Source: Arthrobacter sp. DNA4
GTDB lineage: Bacteria > Actinomycetota > Actinomycetes > Actinomycetales > Micrococcaceae
Length of the DNA stretch: 64,000 bases
Assembly (NCBI RefSeq): GCF_024362385.1
Contig: NZ_CP101466.1
Coordinates: 3,534,001 to 3,598,000 of the forward strand
Reading direction: 5' to 3'
Of this stretch, positions 26,644 through 36,605 are shown piece after piece. Under the pieces are notes generated by a model. It was not told where the DNA came from. It did not search any database and was given only the letters and a program-made list of their open reading frames with translations. The position numbers and the translations under genes are program-made. Each line of letters starts with the position of its first letter. Within the stretch, counting starts at the first letter, position 1.

Positions 26644-27900
26644 TCAGAGCTTGATGCTGTTTTTCGACGTCGCACCTCTAGTATCAAAGAACAAGGAGCT
26701 ATTTTCGGCCAGGGCGTCGATATCGTACACACGGTGCTTCTGCAGTAAGACAACCGCGTGAGATTCTGCGATTGAGCGGTCCAAATCATCTACCCGCTCA
26801 GTGACTAAACCGTCTCGGGACCACTGGTCCACATAGGGGTCATGAAATTCCACGATTGAGCCCTTATCCCGCAGCATCTGGTCGACGGCAACCGCAGGCG
26901 ACTCGCGTTGGTCAGAGATATCAGCCTTGTAAGTGACTCCCAGAAGCAGTATCCGAGTCCCTTTCAGAGGGAGTCCTTTGTCATTGAGCGCGTCAGCAAG
27001 GCGGCTAACTATGTAACGCGGCATTGAATTATTGATCTCTTGCGCGAGCTCAACGAAACGGAATGGATACCCAAGGCTACGCTCCACCTCGTAGCTCAAA
27101 TACTTGGGATCGATAGGTATGCAATGACCACCGACGCCCGGCCCAGGAAAGAACGCTTGAAAACCGAAGGGCTTTGTCTTGGCAGCTCGGATCACTTCCC
27201 ACAAGTCGATATCAAGTTCGTGACAGAACTTTGCCATCTCATTAACCAGAGCAATATTGACATGCCGATAGGTATTTTCTAGTAGCTTGGCAGTCTCAGC
27301 CTCCTTGGCGCTCCTAACGGGGACGACACACTCAACGACGCTATCGTAGAAATCCACAGCACGTCGTGTCGATTCAGGAGATACGCCGCCGACCACCTTA
27401 GGCGTGTTTCGCAAATTGTAAGTCTCGTTACCTGGATCGATTCTCTCAGGGGAGAATGCAAGGAAGAAGTCTTTGTCCAGTTCATGACCGAAGGACTCCA
27501 GGAGCGGCATAACTAAGTTGTCCGTGGTCCCAGGATAGGTTGTGGATTCCAGCACAACCAATGCCCCCGAACTCAAGAACCGTCCCACTGACTTTACTGC
27601 ACCCTCTACAGCCTTGAGGTCCGGTCCACCGCCCTCTCCTAGTGGAGTTGGGACGCAAATGACGATCACGTCGGCACCAGCAATAACAGACTCACTTGAC
27701 GAGGCGAAGTAGCCCGAAGCGATCATGGAAGAAATAGCGCTATCCGATAGATCGTCAACATGCGAACGACCGCGATTCAAGTCTTCCACAATAGCGTTAT
27801 TGAGATCGAGACCGACTGTCACGAAACCGGCCTTAGCCAACTCCTGGGCAAGCGGTAAGCCCACATATCCTTGACCAATTACTACTACTTTGCGTGCCAC
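26644..27900 (-). CDS. UDP-N-acetylhexosamine 6-dehydrogenase (WecC/WbpA type)
   Basis: 418 residues from GTG 27900. N-terminal NAD fold VVVIGQGYVGLPLAQELA (4-21); catalytic region FFPGPGVGGHCIPIDPKYLS with the active Cys in GGHCIPIDP. GGHCIP(I/V)DP separates UDP-GlcNAc/ManNAc dehydrogenases from UDP-glucose dehydrogenases (GGSCFPKD). The C-terminal UDP-binding domain contains LLGVTYKADISDQRESP. The enzyme oxidises C6 twice to give an N-acetylhexosaminuronate donor. It heads a run of minus-strand glycan genes. Sugar specificity beyond the group is not readable. Confidence 0.9.
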   Translation of the reverse strand: MARKVVVIGQGYVGLPLAQELAKAGFVTVGLDLNNAIVEDLNRGRSHVDDLSDSAISSMIASGYFASSSESVIAGADVIVICVPTPLGEGGGPDLKAVEGAVKSVGRFLSSGALVVLESTTYPGTTDNLVMPLLESFGHELDKDFFLAFSPERIDPGNETYNLRNTPKVVGGVSPESTRRAVDFYDSVVECVVPVRSAKEAETAKLLENTYRHVNIALVNEMAKFCHELDIDLWEVIRAAKTKPFGFQAFFPGPGVGGHCIPIDPKYLSYEVERSLGYPFRFVELAQEINNSMPRYIVSRLADALNDKGLPLKGTRILLLGVTYKADISDQRESPAVAVDQMLRDKGSIVEFHDPYVDQWSRDGLVTERVDDLDRSIAESHAVVLLQKHRVYDIDALAENSSLFFDTRGATSKNSIKL

Positions 27901-27940
27901 TTATTACCTATCACTTTCTGTAAGATTTCTAGAGAACAAC

Positions 27941-28858
27941 CTATCCTGCCGGCTTTGAGAAGAGTGCTCTTGCGTACCCCCTGAGCCGCCCTCGGGCCAC
28001 CTCGAGTTGAACCTTCGATTTCGGGCTTTTTATAAAGCAGTGGCCAATGCTGGCCGCAATCAATGACAGCGCAACTCTCGTCGTTGAAAGCGCTAGACGT
28101 ATTTCCGAACCACCAGTGCTACGGACAACGCGGACCCATGTTTCACCGCTAGTCTCGGCGCGCCGACTCAGCCATTCGACCGACATCCGATCCGGGGTTA
28201 CGTACTCCACCGCACTGGCAGCGGCGACATGGCGGATGATGAAGCCGGCGGCGGTAACGCGCGACGTGATCAAAGTATCTTCCCCGGGCCCATGAAGGAA
28301 GTCACTTGGAACGCGGCAGAGACCCGACTGTAGAACTTTCTCCGGTACAAGAATGTTGCCGAATCCGGCGTACTGCTGAATCGCGCCATCAGGAAGTTGA
28401 CGACGTCCCCACATTCCAGCGTCAAGTGCCCATGCGGGCACTTCGTCCGGAAGGACCGGCACTACTGGTCCGACAAGAACTTCATTCGGAGACTGCATGT
28501 GTTTTGATAACATCTCAGCAAGCCAGTTGGGTGCGGGTTCCTGGTCATCGTCAAAAAGCACTAGTACCTCGCCTTCAACGACCACGTCAAAGATTGCGTT
28601 ACGCGCATTACCCACGCCAGGCGCGGGCTCCGTCACATACTCCAGTTGCCCCCGGTTGAACGCCCCCGAGTACTGTGCCACCGCTGCCTCTGCTGACTTG
28701 GAGCTGTCGTTGTCAACCACGACAATTCGAACGTGCCAGTCGTCCATGGCGAGGACTTGTGGCCTCAGAAGCTGCAATAACCTTACGAGCTTGTCAGATC
28801 GTTTATAAGTGCATATTCCAATTACGACGCGACGACATCCCCTGGAAACGTCGTTCAT
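27941..28858 (-). CDS. Glycosyltransferase family 2
   Basis: 305 residues from ATG 28858, chosen because it overlaps the TGA of the fucosyltransferase gene as ATGA; an ATG four codons earlier exists. GT-A fold: VVIGICTYKRSDKLVRLLQ, VVVDNDSS, PGVGNARN and the metal-binding acidic motif VLFDDDQEP. It transfers an inverting sugar from a nucleotide donor. A hydrophobic stretch near 265-285 (STTRVALSLIAASIGHCF) may tether it to the membrane. Translationally coupled to the GT11 gene, so both likely build the same repeat unit. Confidence 0.9.
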   Translation of the reverse strand: MNDVSRGCRRVVIGICTYKRSDKLVRLLQLLRPQVLAMDDWHVRIVVVDNDSSKSAEAAVAQYSGAFNRGQLEYVTEPAPGVGNARNAIFDVVVEGEVLVLFDDDQEPAPNWLAEMLSKHMQSPNEVLVGPVVPVLPDEVPAWALDAGMWGRRQLPDGAIQQYAGFGNILVPEKVLQSGLCRVPSDFLHGPGEDTLITSRVTAAGFIIRHVAAASAVEYVTPDRMSVEWLSRRAETSGETWVRVVRSTGGSEIRLALSTTRVALSLIAASIGHCFIKSPKSKVQLEVARGRLRGYARALFSKPAG

Positions 28859-29664
28859 AAACGCTTCCATCCGTCCATCATGAGCCGTCTAGAGTCGTTT
28901 TTTTCACCGGCAAACCATTTTGCGGGCCCGACCACATTGACATTTCTCCGAGAGGCGAGGTAGGCCGCCCACCAGCTGAAGGAACTATTCGACATGACGA
29001 GGGCCGCCGAGGACGCGAGTCCTAGGAAGTCGTCGCGGAACCCACCCGGGGGTGCAAGCCGAACATCGCTCCCAATGAGGTGCTTGGACGCCCACTGCCT
29101 GTCGTCCGTGTAGACCACGAAATCGTCAAAGCCCTGCTCTCGCATGCGGTCCATAGCGAGCTCATAGTAATGCAAGGGTTGGGCACCCATTACAGCTGCC
29201 GCGCCAGCGTCTGAAACATAGTCACCTCTTCTGACATGGACAGCGCAGTGCGACTGCATCGGGATATCGTTCCAACCCACCCACTCGGCAAGTCTGCCGT
29301 GGATCTCGTCGGAAGTCTCCTCGAAATAGTCGTGCGACTGCCAGTAACCCCAGTGAAGAGCTAAACTGCCGCCAGTGTCGCACAAACGCGGCGGCCGTGA
29401 TTCGTCCTCGACCACAGTGGTAACCCAGGGTAAGGCCTTCCAGAAAGTTGAAGTAGATCCCACTGATCGCCATAGCTTATTCGGCAGCTTACAGGTCTCT
29501 TTACGATCGATCAGGCCGTCGAGAGCAAATCCTCTCCCAAGTTGACCGCCCGTGTCGTAAATTACACGATCACCGTGAGCCTTCAGCCCTAAGCCGTATG
29601 CCCAGCAAAAAAGCTGATTCCCGAAGCCGCCGCGCAGGGGAACAATCGAGCTGCGTTTGAACAT
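28855..29664 (-). CDS. Alpha-1,2-fucosyltransferase (GT11)
   Basis: 269 residues from ATG 29664; a GTG at 29715 would overlap the Wzx-like gene. GT11 landmarks are clear: the Gly-rich GGFGNQLFCWAYGL near 12-25, the donor-binding CAVHVRRGDYVSDAG with the diagnostic HxRRGDY, and SNSSFSWWAAYL near the C-terminus. These enzymes transfer fucose from GDP-L-fucose, which gmd and fcl at 34.4-36.4 kb can make. So the polysaccharide very probably carries fucose. GT11 members usually form alpha-1,2 links to galactose; galE supplies UDP-galactose. Confidence 0.92.
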   Translation of the reverse strand: MFKRSSIVPLRGGFGNQLFCWAYGLGLKAHGDRVIYDTGGQLGRGFALDGLIDRKETCKLPNKLWRSVGSTSTFWKALPWVTTVVEDESRPPRLCDTGGSLALHWGYWQSHDYFEETSDEIHGRLAEWVGWNDIPMQSHCAVHVRRGDYVSDAGAAAVMGAQPLHYYELAMDRMREQGFDDFVVYTDDRQWASKHLIGSDVRLAPPGGFRDDFLGLASSAALVMSNSSFSWWAAYLASRRNVNVVGPAKWFAGEKNDSRRLMMDGWKRL

Positions 29665-29675
29665 TTCTGCGCTGC

Positions 29676-31121
29676 CTAACTTTCTGACTTCTTCTGCGGG
29701 AGATATTTTGAACACGCCACTAGTGCTATGCCAAAAGCAATGCTCACGAAGTTTATTGGACTCATACCGATGCGGGATAGGATCGCCAAGACGACGGCCA
29801 CCACGACCACCACCAACAGACCGCGAGTCCGGACAGCGATGCCCGCCCGCTTTACGATGACCATGGTGAAAATAGCGGAAAATATATTGCCAGCCAAGAG
29901 TCCGCTTACCAAACCTATCGGCCCCCAGTTATATCCTGCAAAGATCGAGGTTACGAGCTGAATTGCAACCGTGACTACACCATTGACCAGCCAAGACCCC
30001 CTCAGTCCTTGGGGCAATAAACAAGATCCGAGAGTCCAGGCATAAGCACGGGTCACCTCTCCCGCGAGGGCTAAAGTGACCAGCGGCAGTGCCGCTTTCA
30101 CCAAATCGGGGCTATAAAAAATGACAATGAGCAACGGTGCTGTACCGGAAAGCACAGCTAACATTCCCCCGATAAATGGAACGAGTCGCACGGTGAGCTC
30201 ATCCAACTTCTCCGCAAGGTGTACACGATCGGTGATCTTTGCAGTTTCAATTAGAGATGACGTCGCGAGTGCGCTTAGTAACATCCCTACAAGCTGAGTG
30301 ACCAAGAGCACTACGGGCTGGTACGCCGCCAAGGCTTCGAGACCGAAGCGTTGAACAACCACACTGCGGTAAGCAAGTTCGGCAGCAGCGGCGAAGATCC
30401 CCAGAAGTGCCGACGACCATGCAAGAGAAAGCACCTCTCGTAGACTTTCCCGGGGTAACCGAGGGCGCTCCCTAAAAGAAAGCCGCGCCTCTGAGCAAAC
30501 GGCAGAGATAACGATGGCTTGTGCCGCCGGGGCAACAAGGAAACTAAGGCTGGCCCAAAACTCATCGTGCAACAGGAGCAGCCCTGCCACTGAGAGTCCT
30601 CCGACTAGCGCGGACATAATGGCAGCGGCCACCAATCGCGATCGATTTGAGCGCACCTGTGCTATTGCCAGGGATATTTGTCCGAAAACTGCTGGAGGGA
30701 TACCTGCAGCAGCTGCAATTACAAGAGGGTAGTACCGCTCCGATCCTAGGACGAGCGAGGCAATGGGTGCACTGAAGATAGCAACCACGAAGCCGAAGAA
30801 CACTGCAGCTCCAGTTGGGACCAGCAGCAACCAATTCTGAGCCGCCTGGAGCCGCCCCTCGGGAATGTTTCTTCTTGCCAGAATCACCCTGGTTGCGGTA
30901 ACAATCCCCGCTGCGCCCAATGAAATGAGCACGGTCTGCACTTGGGATAGCTGCCCCACGAAGGCAACACCATGCGCCCCAAATACAAGGCTTGCAAGTT
31001 TGGTGCGCACGATTCCAGGTAGCATAAAGCCCACGGAGACAAAAGCCAGAGCAACGGTGCCGCCGAAGACCTTTACACTAATGCTCTTGCTGACCTGTCG
31101 TTTATCTTCGTCAATTTTCAA
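29676..31121 (-). CDS. Polysaccharide flippase (Wzx-like)
   Basis: 481 residues from TTG 31121, whose first bases overlap the TGA of the upstream GT2 gene; the frame extends to 31202 without a better start. About twelve to fourteen hydrophobic helices in the MATE-like/PST pattern of Wzx O-unit flippases: an opening SKSISVKVFGGTVALAFVSVG, repeated long helices, and no catalytic motif. It would move the lipid-linked repeat unit to the outer leaflet for the Wzy-like polymerase at 21.9 kb. Start uncertain by up to 27 codons. Confidence 0.85.
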   Translation of the reverse strand: MKIDEDKRQVSKSISVKVFGGTVALAFVSVGFMLPGIVRTKLASLVFGAHGVAFVGQLSQVQTVLISLGAAGIVTATRVILARRNIPEGRLQAAQNWLLLVPTGAAVFFGFVVAIFSAPIASLVLGSERYYPLVIAAAAGIPPAVFGQISLAIAQVRSNRSRLVAAAIMSALVGGLSVAGLLLLHDEFWASLSFLVAPAAQAIVISAVCSEARLSFRERPRLPRESLREVLSLAWSSALLGIFAAAAELAYRSVVVQRFGLEALAAYQPVVLLVTQLVGMLLSALATSSLIETAKITDRVHLAEKLDELTVRLVPFIGGMLAVLSGTAPLLIVIFYSPDLVKAALPLVTLALAGEVTRAYAWTLGSCLLPQGLRGSWLVNGVVTVAIQLVTSIFAGYNWGPIGLVSGLLAGNIFSAIFTMVIVKRAGIAVRTRGLLVVVVVAVVLAILSRIGMSPINFVSIAFGIALVACSKYLPQKKSES

Positions 31122-31921
31122 TGGTTCACATATCCCCGTAAAGCGCCAACAACGAACTTGAGTCGCTGCCGGACAAATCCCCTGAGCGGTTCGGCCAACC
31201 AAGTAAATCGGTGTCCAGTCATCGATTTACCGCCTGAGCTGGCGAGAACTTGGCGGCGCCAAAAGGCTGAACGTACAAGATAACTGAGGCCGTCAATTTG
31301 GGACCTTCGATATTCACTCACGCTAGCACTGCTATTGCGTATTTCGACATCCGGAAAGGACCGCTTTATACGCAGCAACAGATCAAGGTCCTCACCCACC
31401 GGATACCTGTGATTGTATCCGCCCACGGAACGCATCAGTGCAGTCGGAAGGACCATAGTAGGATGCGCCAAGGGCATGCGGCCTTGCGAAAGCAACTTTG
31501 CGGTTTGGTCAGCGTGAGTTGGCCAATATCCTCCTTGGTATGAACCTCTTACGGGATCCGTCCACTCGACCTGCCCACCTGCAATTGACCGATCTTTGTC
31601 CCGCATAAGAGGAACAGTGAGAGTCAATCGATGCGGACGCGAAATGTCGTCAGCATCTTGAATGGCTACCAGATCCGTCCGAACGTGGGCAAGGGCGGCA
31701 TTCCGCGAAAGCGACCGCCCTAACTGCTTTTCATTGACGAGTAGAAAAACACCGGGGTACTCAGAGACAATACAGCGCGTGGAATCCGTAGAGGCATCAT
31801 CAACAACAATTAGTTGCACTTCGCCATCGTAATCTTGGGCGAGAATAGAGTCAATAGAAGCCTTGATTGTTGAGGCCGCATCACGTGCCGCCATGATAAA
31901 TGTTACCGACGGACTAGGCAA
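31118..31921 (-). CDS. Glycosyltransferase family 2
   Basis: 267 residues from TTG 31921. GT-A signatures: VTFIMAARDAASTIKASIDS, LIVVDDASTDST, LGRSLSRNAAL and DLVAIQDADDISRPHR (metal-binding DAD). The late QIDGLSYLVRSAFWRRQVLAS is usual for this subgroup. Cytoplasmic enzyme adding a sugar to a lipid-linked intermediate. It overlaps the start of the Wzx-like gene, so they are translationally coupled. Confidence 0.9.
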   Translation of the reverse strand: MPSPSVTFIMAARDAASTIKASIDSILAQDYDGEVQLIVVDDASTDSTRCIVSEYPGVFLLVNEKQLGRSLSRNAALAHVRTDLVAIQDADDISRPHRLTLTVPLMRDKDRSIAGGQVEWTDPVRGSYQGGYWPTHADQTAKLLSQGRMPLAHPTMVLPTALMRSVGGYNHRYPVGEDLDLLLRIKRSFPDVEIRNSSASVSEYRRSQIDGLSYLVRSAFWRRQVLASSGGKSMTGHRFTWLAEPLRGFVRQRLKFVVGALRGYVNH

Positions 31922-32042
31922 TTATCATCAACTCCCCCGGGCCGATTATTCACAAAAGATTGAAAAGACTGTTCCTGCCGCTCGCTAAACTGGAGAAATA
32001 CTAACTTGCTAGAAAAAGCGTAGCGGCGCGCTGTAAGGTCTT

Positions 32043-33191
32043 TCAAGCTCTTCGCCCTCCCGCGCTAAGGAATTCACGTATTCCACCTAAAAAGTTGTCA
32101 GCCATGTGTTCAATGGAATAACCACGACTAGCAGCGATGCACGAATCCCTCATGGCTTCCAGTCGAGCGCGGTCATTCATTACCGATATGACTGCAGTTG
32201 CATAAGCAGCGGTGTTGCAGGCCGATACTTCTACAGTCTTCCCAGGATCGAGGTAGGCAAACTCGGGGCCATGGCGGTTATCATCAGTTGTTACTATTGG
32301 CACTCCGGCAATCAGTGAGTCTACGGCGACGAGCCCTATACTTCCGGGTATGGTAAGAATTGCAGCAGAACTAAGTATTAGAGCTTTTTCTTCGCCTGTA
32401 ACGGCGCCCGCATAGAGAAGCCAGGGATACCGCGCTGCGGCTTCTTGCACGGCAGTCTTGGAAGAGCCGTCCCCTGCAATTATGAGCTTGAACTCGGGAA
32501 CGTGCTTCACAATCTCGGCCCCCGCTTCGATTAGCATGTTAATTCTCTTGCCTGCGTCAAGGCCGCCAACATACACAGCTGTCTTGTCCCCAAGCGAATG
32601 AAGCCGGCGGTATGCAGCTCGTTTGGAGCCATTGACCGCTTCCAAGTCCTTCAGCAACTGAGTGGTGTCTGTAGAATTCTTTAGCTCCGTTGCCCTTTTC
32701 GCATCGACTCCCTGTCGGAGAACGGACCTAATCCCCTCGGACGTGTATGCAAAAAACCAGTCAGATTCGCGCGTGAGGATCCTGCGAAGGAATTCATCCA
32801 GACTCCCAACGCTTCCGGCGTAGTCCCCGCCGTGCCCCCAAAGCGCGATGTTCGTCCTACGCAGCCGCTTTGGAACTAGGAGGCGGTAGATGTCCAGATT
32901 TCGCCTTGCCTGTTCCAGGACGACTAGGTCGGCATGGCGAGCAATTCTTGGCCACAGCCTCAGAGCGACTCTTCTGCCAAAGGCTTTCAGCTCCTTTTGC
33001 TTGACCGGAACCACGAAGGGAGGTTGCACAGAATCCTTGCGATGAGCCATATTGCCGGAAGGTTCACCCGCCGCAACGACGATGTCGATGCCAACGCTGT
33101 GAGCCTTTGCGATCAGTTCTTCAAAGAATTTGACGCGATAGCTCGGAATATAGGCCTGCAGAATAACGATTAGCGGACGCTTGACTTTCAC
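32043..33191 (-). CDS. Glycosyltransferase family 4
   Basis: 382 residues from GTG 33191 (start KVKRPLIVILQAYIPSYR), which gives the usual GT4 length and clears the WecG-like gene; longer in-frame starts up to 33389 would overlap it. The C-terminal domain carries TAVYVGGLDAGKRINMLIEAG and ILTIPGSIGLVAVDSLIAGVPIV, the GT4 donor-binding signatures, with the usual EX7E reduced (GSIGLVAVDSL). Cytoplasmic glycan assembly. Start uncertain. Confidence 0.82.
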   Translation of the reverse strand: MKVKRPLIVILQAYIPSYRVKFFEELIAKAHSVGIDIVVAAGEPSGNMAHRKDSVQPPFVVPVKQKELKAFGRRVALRLWPRIARHADLVVLEQARRNLDIYRLLVPKRLRRTNIALWGHGGDYAGSVGSLDEFLRRILTRESDWFFAYTSEGIRSVLRQGVDAKRATELKNSTDTTQLLKDLEAVNGSKRAAYRRLHSLGDKTAVYVGGLDAGKRINMLIEAGAEIVKHVPEFKLIIAGDGSSKTAVQEAAARYPWLLYAGAVTGEEKALILSSAAILTIPGSIGLVAVDSLIAGVPIVTTDDNRHGPEFAYLDPGKTVEVSACNTAAYATAVISVMNDRARLEAMRDSCIAASRGYSIEHMADNFLGGIREFLSAGGRRA

Positions 33192-33253
33192 AAAATTGAC
33201 CAATTGTGATTTAACCCTTGAATGGAGACCAACGAACCTTGACCAGCCATGAG

Positions 33254-34000
33254 TCAGATTCCTCTTCGTACGGCCGAGTAGAGAAAAACAAAATTCCCAA
33301 TAAGGTACCTGCGCCATAACCGCTTTGGCTCTGATGCAAGACGAAAGATCCACTCCACGCCGATCTTGCTCATCCACTCCGGAGCACACTTCTTTGTACC
33401 CGCCGCGAAGTCAAAAGCCGCCCCCACAGCCACGGCAACGAAACCACCATCGACAGCGAGACGTCGAGCCTCGAAATCTTGTTTAGGCGTACCAAGACCC
33501 ACCCAAACGATGTCAGGCTCCGCGGCAGATATAGCTTTATCTTGTTGATCGTATTCGGCCTTTGAAAGGGTCCGGAACGGAGGACTCATGAAGCCTACGA
33601 TCTCAACGCCTGGATATCTAGCTTCGAGTGAGGCCCTAAGGAGTTCAAGGGTTCGAGGCGTAGAGCCAAGAAGGTAGTGCCGTAAGTTGTGTTGCCTCCC
33701 CTCATCCATGACCCGTTCGAACAAACTTGGGCCCCGAACCTGATACAAGGGGCGCGTGGTCAGCTTGGACAGCACCGAAATCGGTTTACCGTCCGGGAAG
33801 TTGCAGGAAGCCGCAAGAATACATTCTCGGAATGAGGCGTCTGTCTCTGCCAGAGCCACGCTGTAGGCGTTCAGCAGGTGTATGTCTGCCCCGCCAACAC
33901 GCATCAGCGAGCGGGAACATAACCATTGGGTCGCTTCGCTAAGACTTGCAGTGGCGAATGGAATACCTGCAAGTTCTCGGTCCGACAGGGGTGCTATCAT
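33254..34000 (-). CDS. WecG/TagA/CpsF glycosyltransferase (GT26)
   Basis: 248 residues from ATG 34000; an upstream ATG at 34096 is less likely. GT26 signatures: INAYS-like LLNAYSVALAETD, NFPDGKPISVL, RGPSLFERVMDEG, YLLGSTPRTLELL, IVWVGLGTPKQDFEA and the C-terminal GVEWIFRLASEPKRLWRRYLIGN. Members add N-acetylmannosamine(uronate) or glucose to the lipid-linked first sugar, on the inner leaflet. With the UDP-HexNAc dehydrogenase present, a uronic acid as second sugar is plausible. The basic C-terminal helix anchors to the membrane. Confidence 0.9.
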   Translation of the reverse strand: MIAPLSDRELAGIPFATASLSEATQWLCSRSLMRVGGADIHLLNAYSVALAETDASFRECILAASCNFPDGKPISVLSKLTTRPLYQVRGPSLFERVMDEGRQHNLRHYLLGSTPRTLELLRASLEARYPGVEIVGFMSPPFRTLSKAEYDQQDKAISAAEPDIVWVGLGTPKQDFEARRLAVDGGFVAVAVGAAFDFAAGTKKCAPEWMSKIGVEWIFRLASEPKRLWRRYLIGNFVFLYSAVRRGI

Positions 34001-34364
34001 GCGCGTCCGATTCTGTGAGAGGGGCCAATCCGGGTGATGTAAACGGGACTCCGGAAAAGCATGCAGCCCCCTTCCCCCCGCGGCCAGATCGTACATTACC
34101 AGCGAATACCGCTTCCGTTGTCATGGTCCAGGTGAACACGACAGTCAGCCCGCAGGCTCCGTTTCTGGTGTGCCTTTGATCAGATTTCGCATCTTGAAAA
34201 ATGTGTGTGTGACCGGCGAAAGAGTCTGATTACCTAGTTTCATTGCCGTGGAGCTCACCGGCTATAGTCTGTACTGGCTAGCAGCGGAACGGCTGCCTGG
34301 CGGTTACGCCGGCAGCACAACATAACGCGATCTAAGACTTTCATTTTCAGCAGGGGGCACTGCG
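34001..34364. other. Divergent intergenic region
   Basis: About 360 bp between the minus-strand glycosyltransferase run and gmd. It must hold divergent promoters; no strong -35/-10 pair or operator stands out to the eye. The gmd ribosome-binding site (AGGGGG at about 34351) ends it. No gene is seen. Confidence 0.55.
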
Positions 34365-35393
34365 TTGACAAAGCGCGCATTCATCACTGGCATCACCGGG
34401 CAAGACGGTTCGTATCTCGCGGAACTTCTACTGAGAAAAGGCTATGAGGTTCACGGCCTTATCAGACGAGCGTCGACGTTCAACACAACTCGGGTCGACC
34501 ATCTTTACGTCGATCCTCACGAGTCAAATGCAAAACTCTTCCTCCACTATGGCGACCTGAGCGACGGGGCACGCCTCGTGACTCTCATGGCCCAAATCAA
34601 CCCAGACGAGGTCTACAACCTTGCCGCACAATCCCACGTACGGGTGTCTTTTGAAGAACCTGAGCACACCGGCGACACGACTGGCATGGGATCGATCCGA
34701 CTTCTTGAAGCTGTTCGCATGGCTGGGATAGACACACGGTTCTATCAAGCTTCATCGTCAGAAATGTTCGGCGCCACTCCTCCGCCTCAGGACGAGGACA
34801 CTCCCTTTTACCCTCGTTCACCGTACGGTGCTGCAAAGGTGTACAGCTACTGGGTAACCAAGAACTACCGTGAGGCCTACGGGATGTTCGCTGTTAATGG
34901 AATTCTCTTCAATCACGAATCTCCTCGACGAGGTGAGACGTTCGTAACACGCAAGATCACCCGCGCTGTTGCGGCGATTGCGGCTGGTAAACAGGACTTC
35001 CTGTATATGGGGAATCTCGATGCCATTCGCGACTGGGGCTATGCTGCCGAGTATGTCGAGGGTATGTGGCGGATGCTGCAAACTGATGAGCCGGACGATT
35101 ACGTACTTGCCACCGGTGTCGGATACTCGGTACGCGACTTCCTGGAGGTCTCGTTCGACCATGTGGGCCTTAATTGGGAAAATTACGTGAAGTTCGATGA
35201 ACGATACCTTCGGCCCACAGAAGTTGACGCGCTGATTGGCGACGCATCAAAAGCCCACGCGAAACTGGGATGGAAGGCCACGGTGGAAACGCCCGAGCTC
35301 GCCCGAATCATGGTTGAAGCTGACGTGGAAGCCCTAAAACACTCAGGTAACCCCTGGATCGACACGGTTCGACTGGCAAGCTGGGGAGCCTAG
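34365..35393 (+). CDS. gmd: GDP-mannose 4,6-dehydratase
   Basis: 342 residues from TTG 34365 with AGGGGG about 8 nt upstream. NADP-binding [15 protein letters not shown] at 8-22; [18 protein letters not shown] is the Gmd-specific NADPH segment; catalytic SSSEMFG and [12 protein letters not shown] (Tyr-x3-Lys). It converts GDP-D-mannose to GDP-4-keto-6-deoxymannose, the first step to GDP-L-fucose. It is one base away from fcl, which completes the pathway. Confidence 0.96.
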   Translation: MTKRAFITGITGQDGSYLAELLLRKGYEVHGLIRRASTFNTTRVDHLYVDPHESNAKLFLHYGDLSDGARLVTLMAQINPDEVYNLAAQSHVRVSFEEPEHTGDTTGMGSIRLLEAVRMAGIDTRFYQASSSEMFGATPPPQDEDTPFYPRSPYGAAKVYSYWVTKNYREAYGMFAVNGILFNHESPRRGETFVTRKITRAVAAIAAGKQDFLYMGNLDAIRDWGYAAEYVEGMWRMLQTDEPDDYVLATGVGYSVRDFLEVSFDHVGLNWENYVKFDERYLRPTEVDALIGDASKAHAKLGWKATVETPELARIMVEADVEALKHSGNPWIDTVRLASWGA

Positions 35394-35394
35394 T

Positions 35395-36399
35395 ATGTCA
35401 GTGCGGAACCCGAGCGCTGTTGGCGCTGGCGATGATGTCGCCTTCTCGCCACTACCGCTAAATCCAACAACTCGAATCTACATCGCTGGTCACAGAGGGC
35501 TTGTAGGCTCGGCAATATTACGTGCGCTGGAAAAAAGGAATTTCACTAACATTATTAGTGCCACTTCCAGCGAGTTGGACTTGAGGAACCGAACCGCTGT
35601 ATTTGATTTTTTTGAGCAAACAAGGCCCGAATATGTAGTTCTTGCCGCCGCCAAAGTAGGTGGAATTCTGGCAAATAATACGTATCCCGCTGATTTCTTA
35701 TCTCAAAATCTTCAAATCCAGCTGAACGTAATGGATGCTGCCCTTAACAGCCAAGTCGATCGACTCCTCTTCCTAGGGTCTTCATGCATTTACCCAAAGT
35801 TTGCTGCCCAACCCATCAAAGAGGCTGAACTGCTGACGGGACATCTTGAGCCGACCAATGACGCCTATGCGATTGCGAAGATCGCAGGAATCATGCAAGT
35901 CCAAGCAATTCGACGACAGCACGGGCTGCCATGGATATCGGCAATGCCCACAAACTTGTACGGACCCAACGACAACTTCTCTGCCGCCGGTTCACATGTC
36001 CTCCCGGCAATGATTCGCCGATACGAGGAAGCACGCCTCAATGGCTCTACTGTCGTAACGAACTGGGGAACCGGGGCCCCAAGGCGCGAGTTCCTCCATG
36101 TCGATGACATGGCAGAGGCTTGCATTCATCTCCTGGAGACCTATGACGGCCCCGATCAGGTCAACGTAGGCACCGGGATTGACGTGAGCATTAAGGAGCT
36201 CGCTTCTCTAATCGCTGATGCCGTTGGCTACCGGGGTGCCATGGAATGGGATGAGACAAAACCAGATGGCACTCCACAGAAACTATTGGACGTTTCGAAG
36301 CTAGCGGGCACCGGGTGGACCGCACAAATTCCGCTAGAGGATGGGGTTGCCGACACCGTAGAGTGGTTCCGTGACCACATCAGTGTTGCGAGGCGCTAG
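35395..36399 (+). CDS. fcl: GDP-L-fucose synthase
   Basis: 334 residues. RIYIAGHRGLVGSAILRAL holds the NADP motif; LAAAKVGGILANN, LFLGSSCIYPKFAAQPI, NDAYAIAKIAGI (Tyr-x3-Lys) and PTNLYGPNDNF are signatures of the epimerase/reductase. The enzyme epimerises C3/C5 and reduces C4 to give GDP-L-fucose for the GT11 enzyme. Residues 1-22 are an extra N-terminal stretch compared with minimal family members; a later start is possible. It begins directly after the gmd stop. Confidence 0.95.
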   Translation: MSVRNPSAVGAGDDVAFSPLPLNPTTRIYIAGHRGLVGSAILRALEKRNFTNIISATSSELDLRNRTAVFDFFEQTRPEYVVLAAAKVGGILANNTYPADFLSQNLQIQLNVMDAALNSQVDRLLFLGSSCIYPKFAAQPIKEAELLTGHLEPTNDAYAIAKIAGIMQVQAIRRQHGLPWISAMPTNLYGPNDNFSAAGSHVLPAMIRRYEEARLNGSTVVTNWGTGAPRREFLHVDDMAEACIHLLETYDGPDQVNVGTGIDVSIKELASLIADAVGYRGAMEWDETKPDGTPQKLLDVSKLAGTGWTAQIPLEDGVADTVEWFRDHISVARR

Positions 36400-36605
36400 T
36401 CTCTTACCCTGCGGTACTCCTGATCTCTCATGTTGAGTAACGCAAGCAGGCACTGTCCGTTTGTCATATTTCGCTTGGATGTATGTCATCAAACAAGGTT
36501 TGCTCCTACTCAATGTGCCAAGCATTCATACCCACGTTCCGTGTTGCAGGAAGACAGTGAGAGAGTTTCACTTCGATTGGGAACGCTTTCAGAAAGGTCT
36601 ATATT

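Noticed and set aside
26301..26789. 162-codon minus-strand open frame
   Set aside because: It overlaps the dehydrogenase gene out of frame and has no start signal or codon bias.
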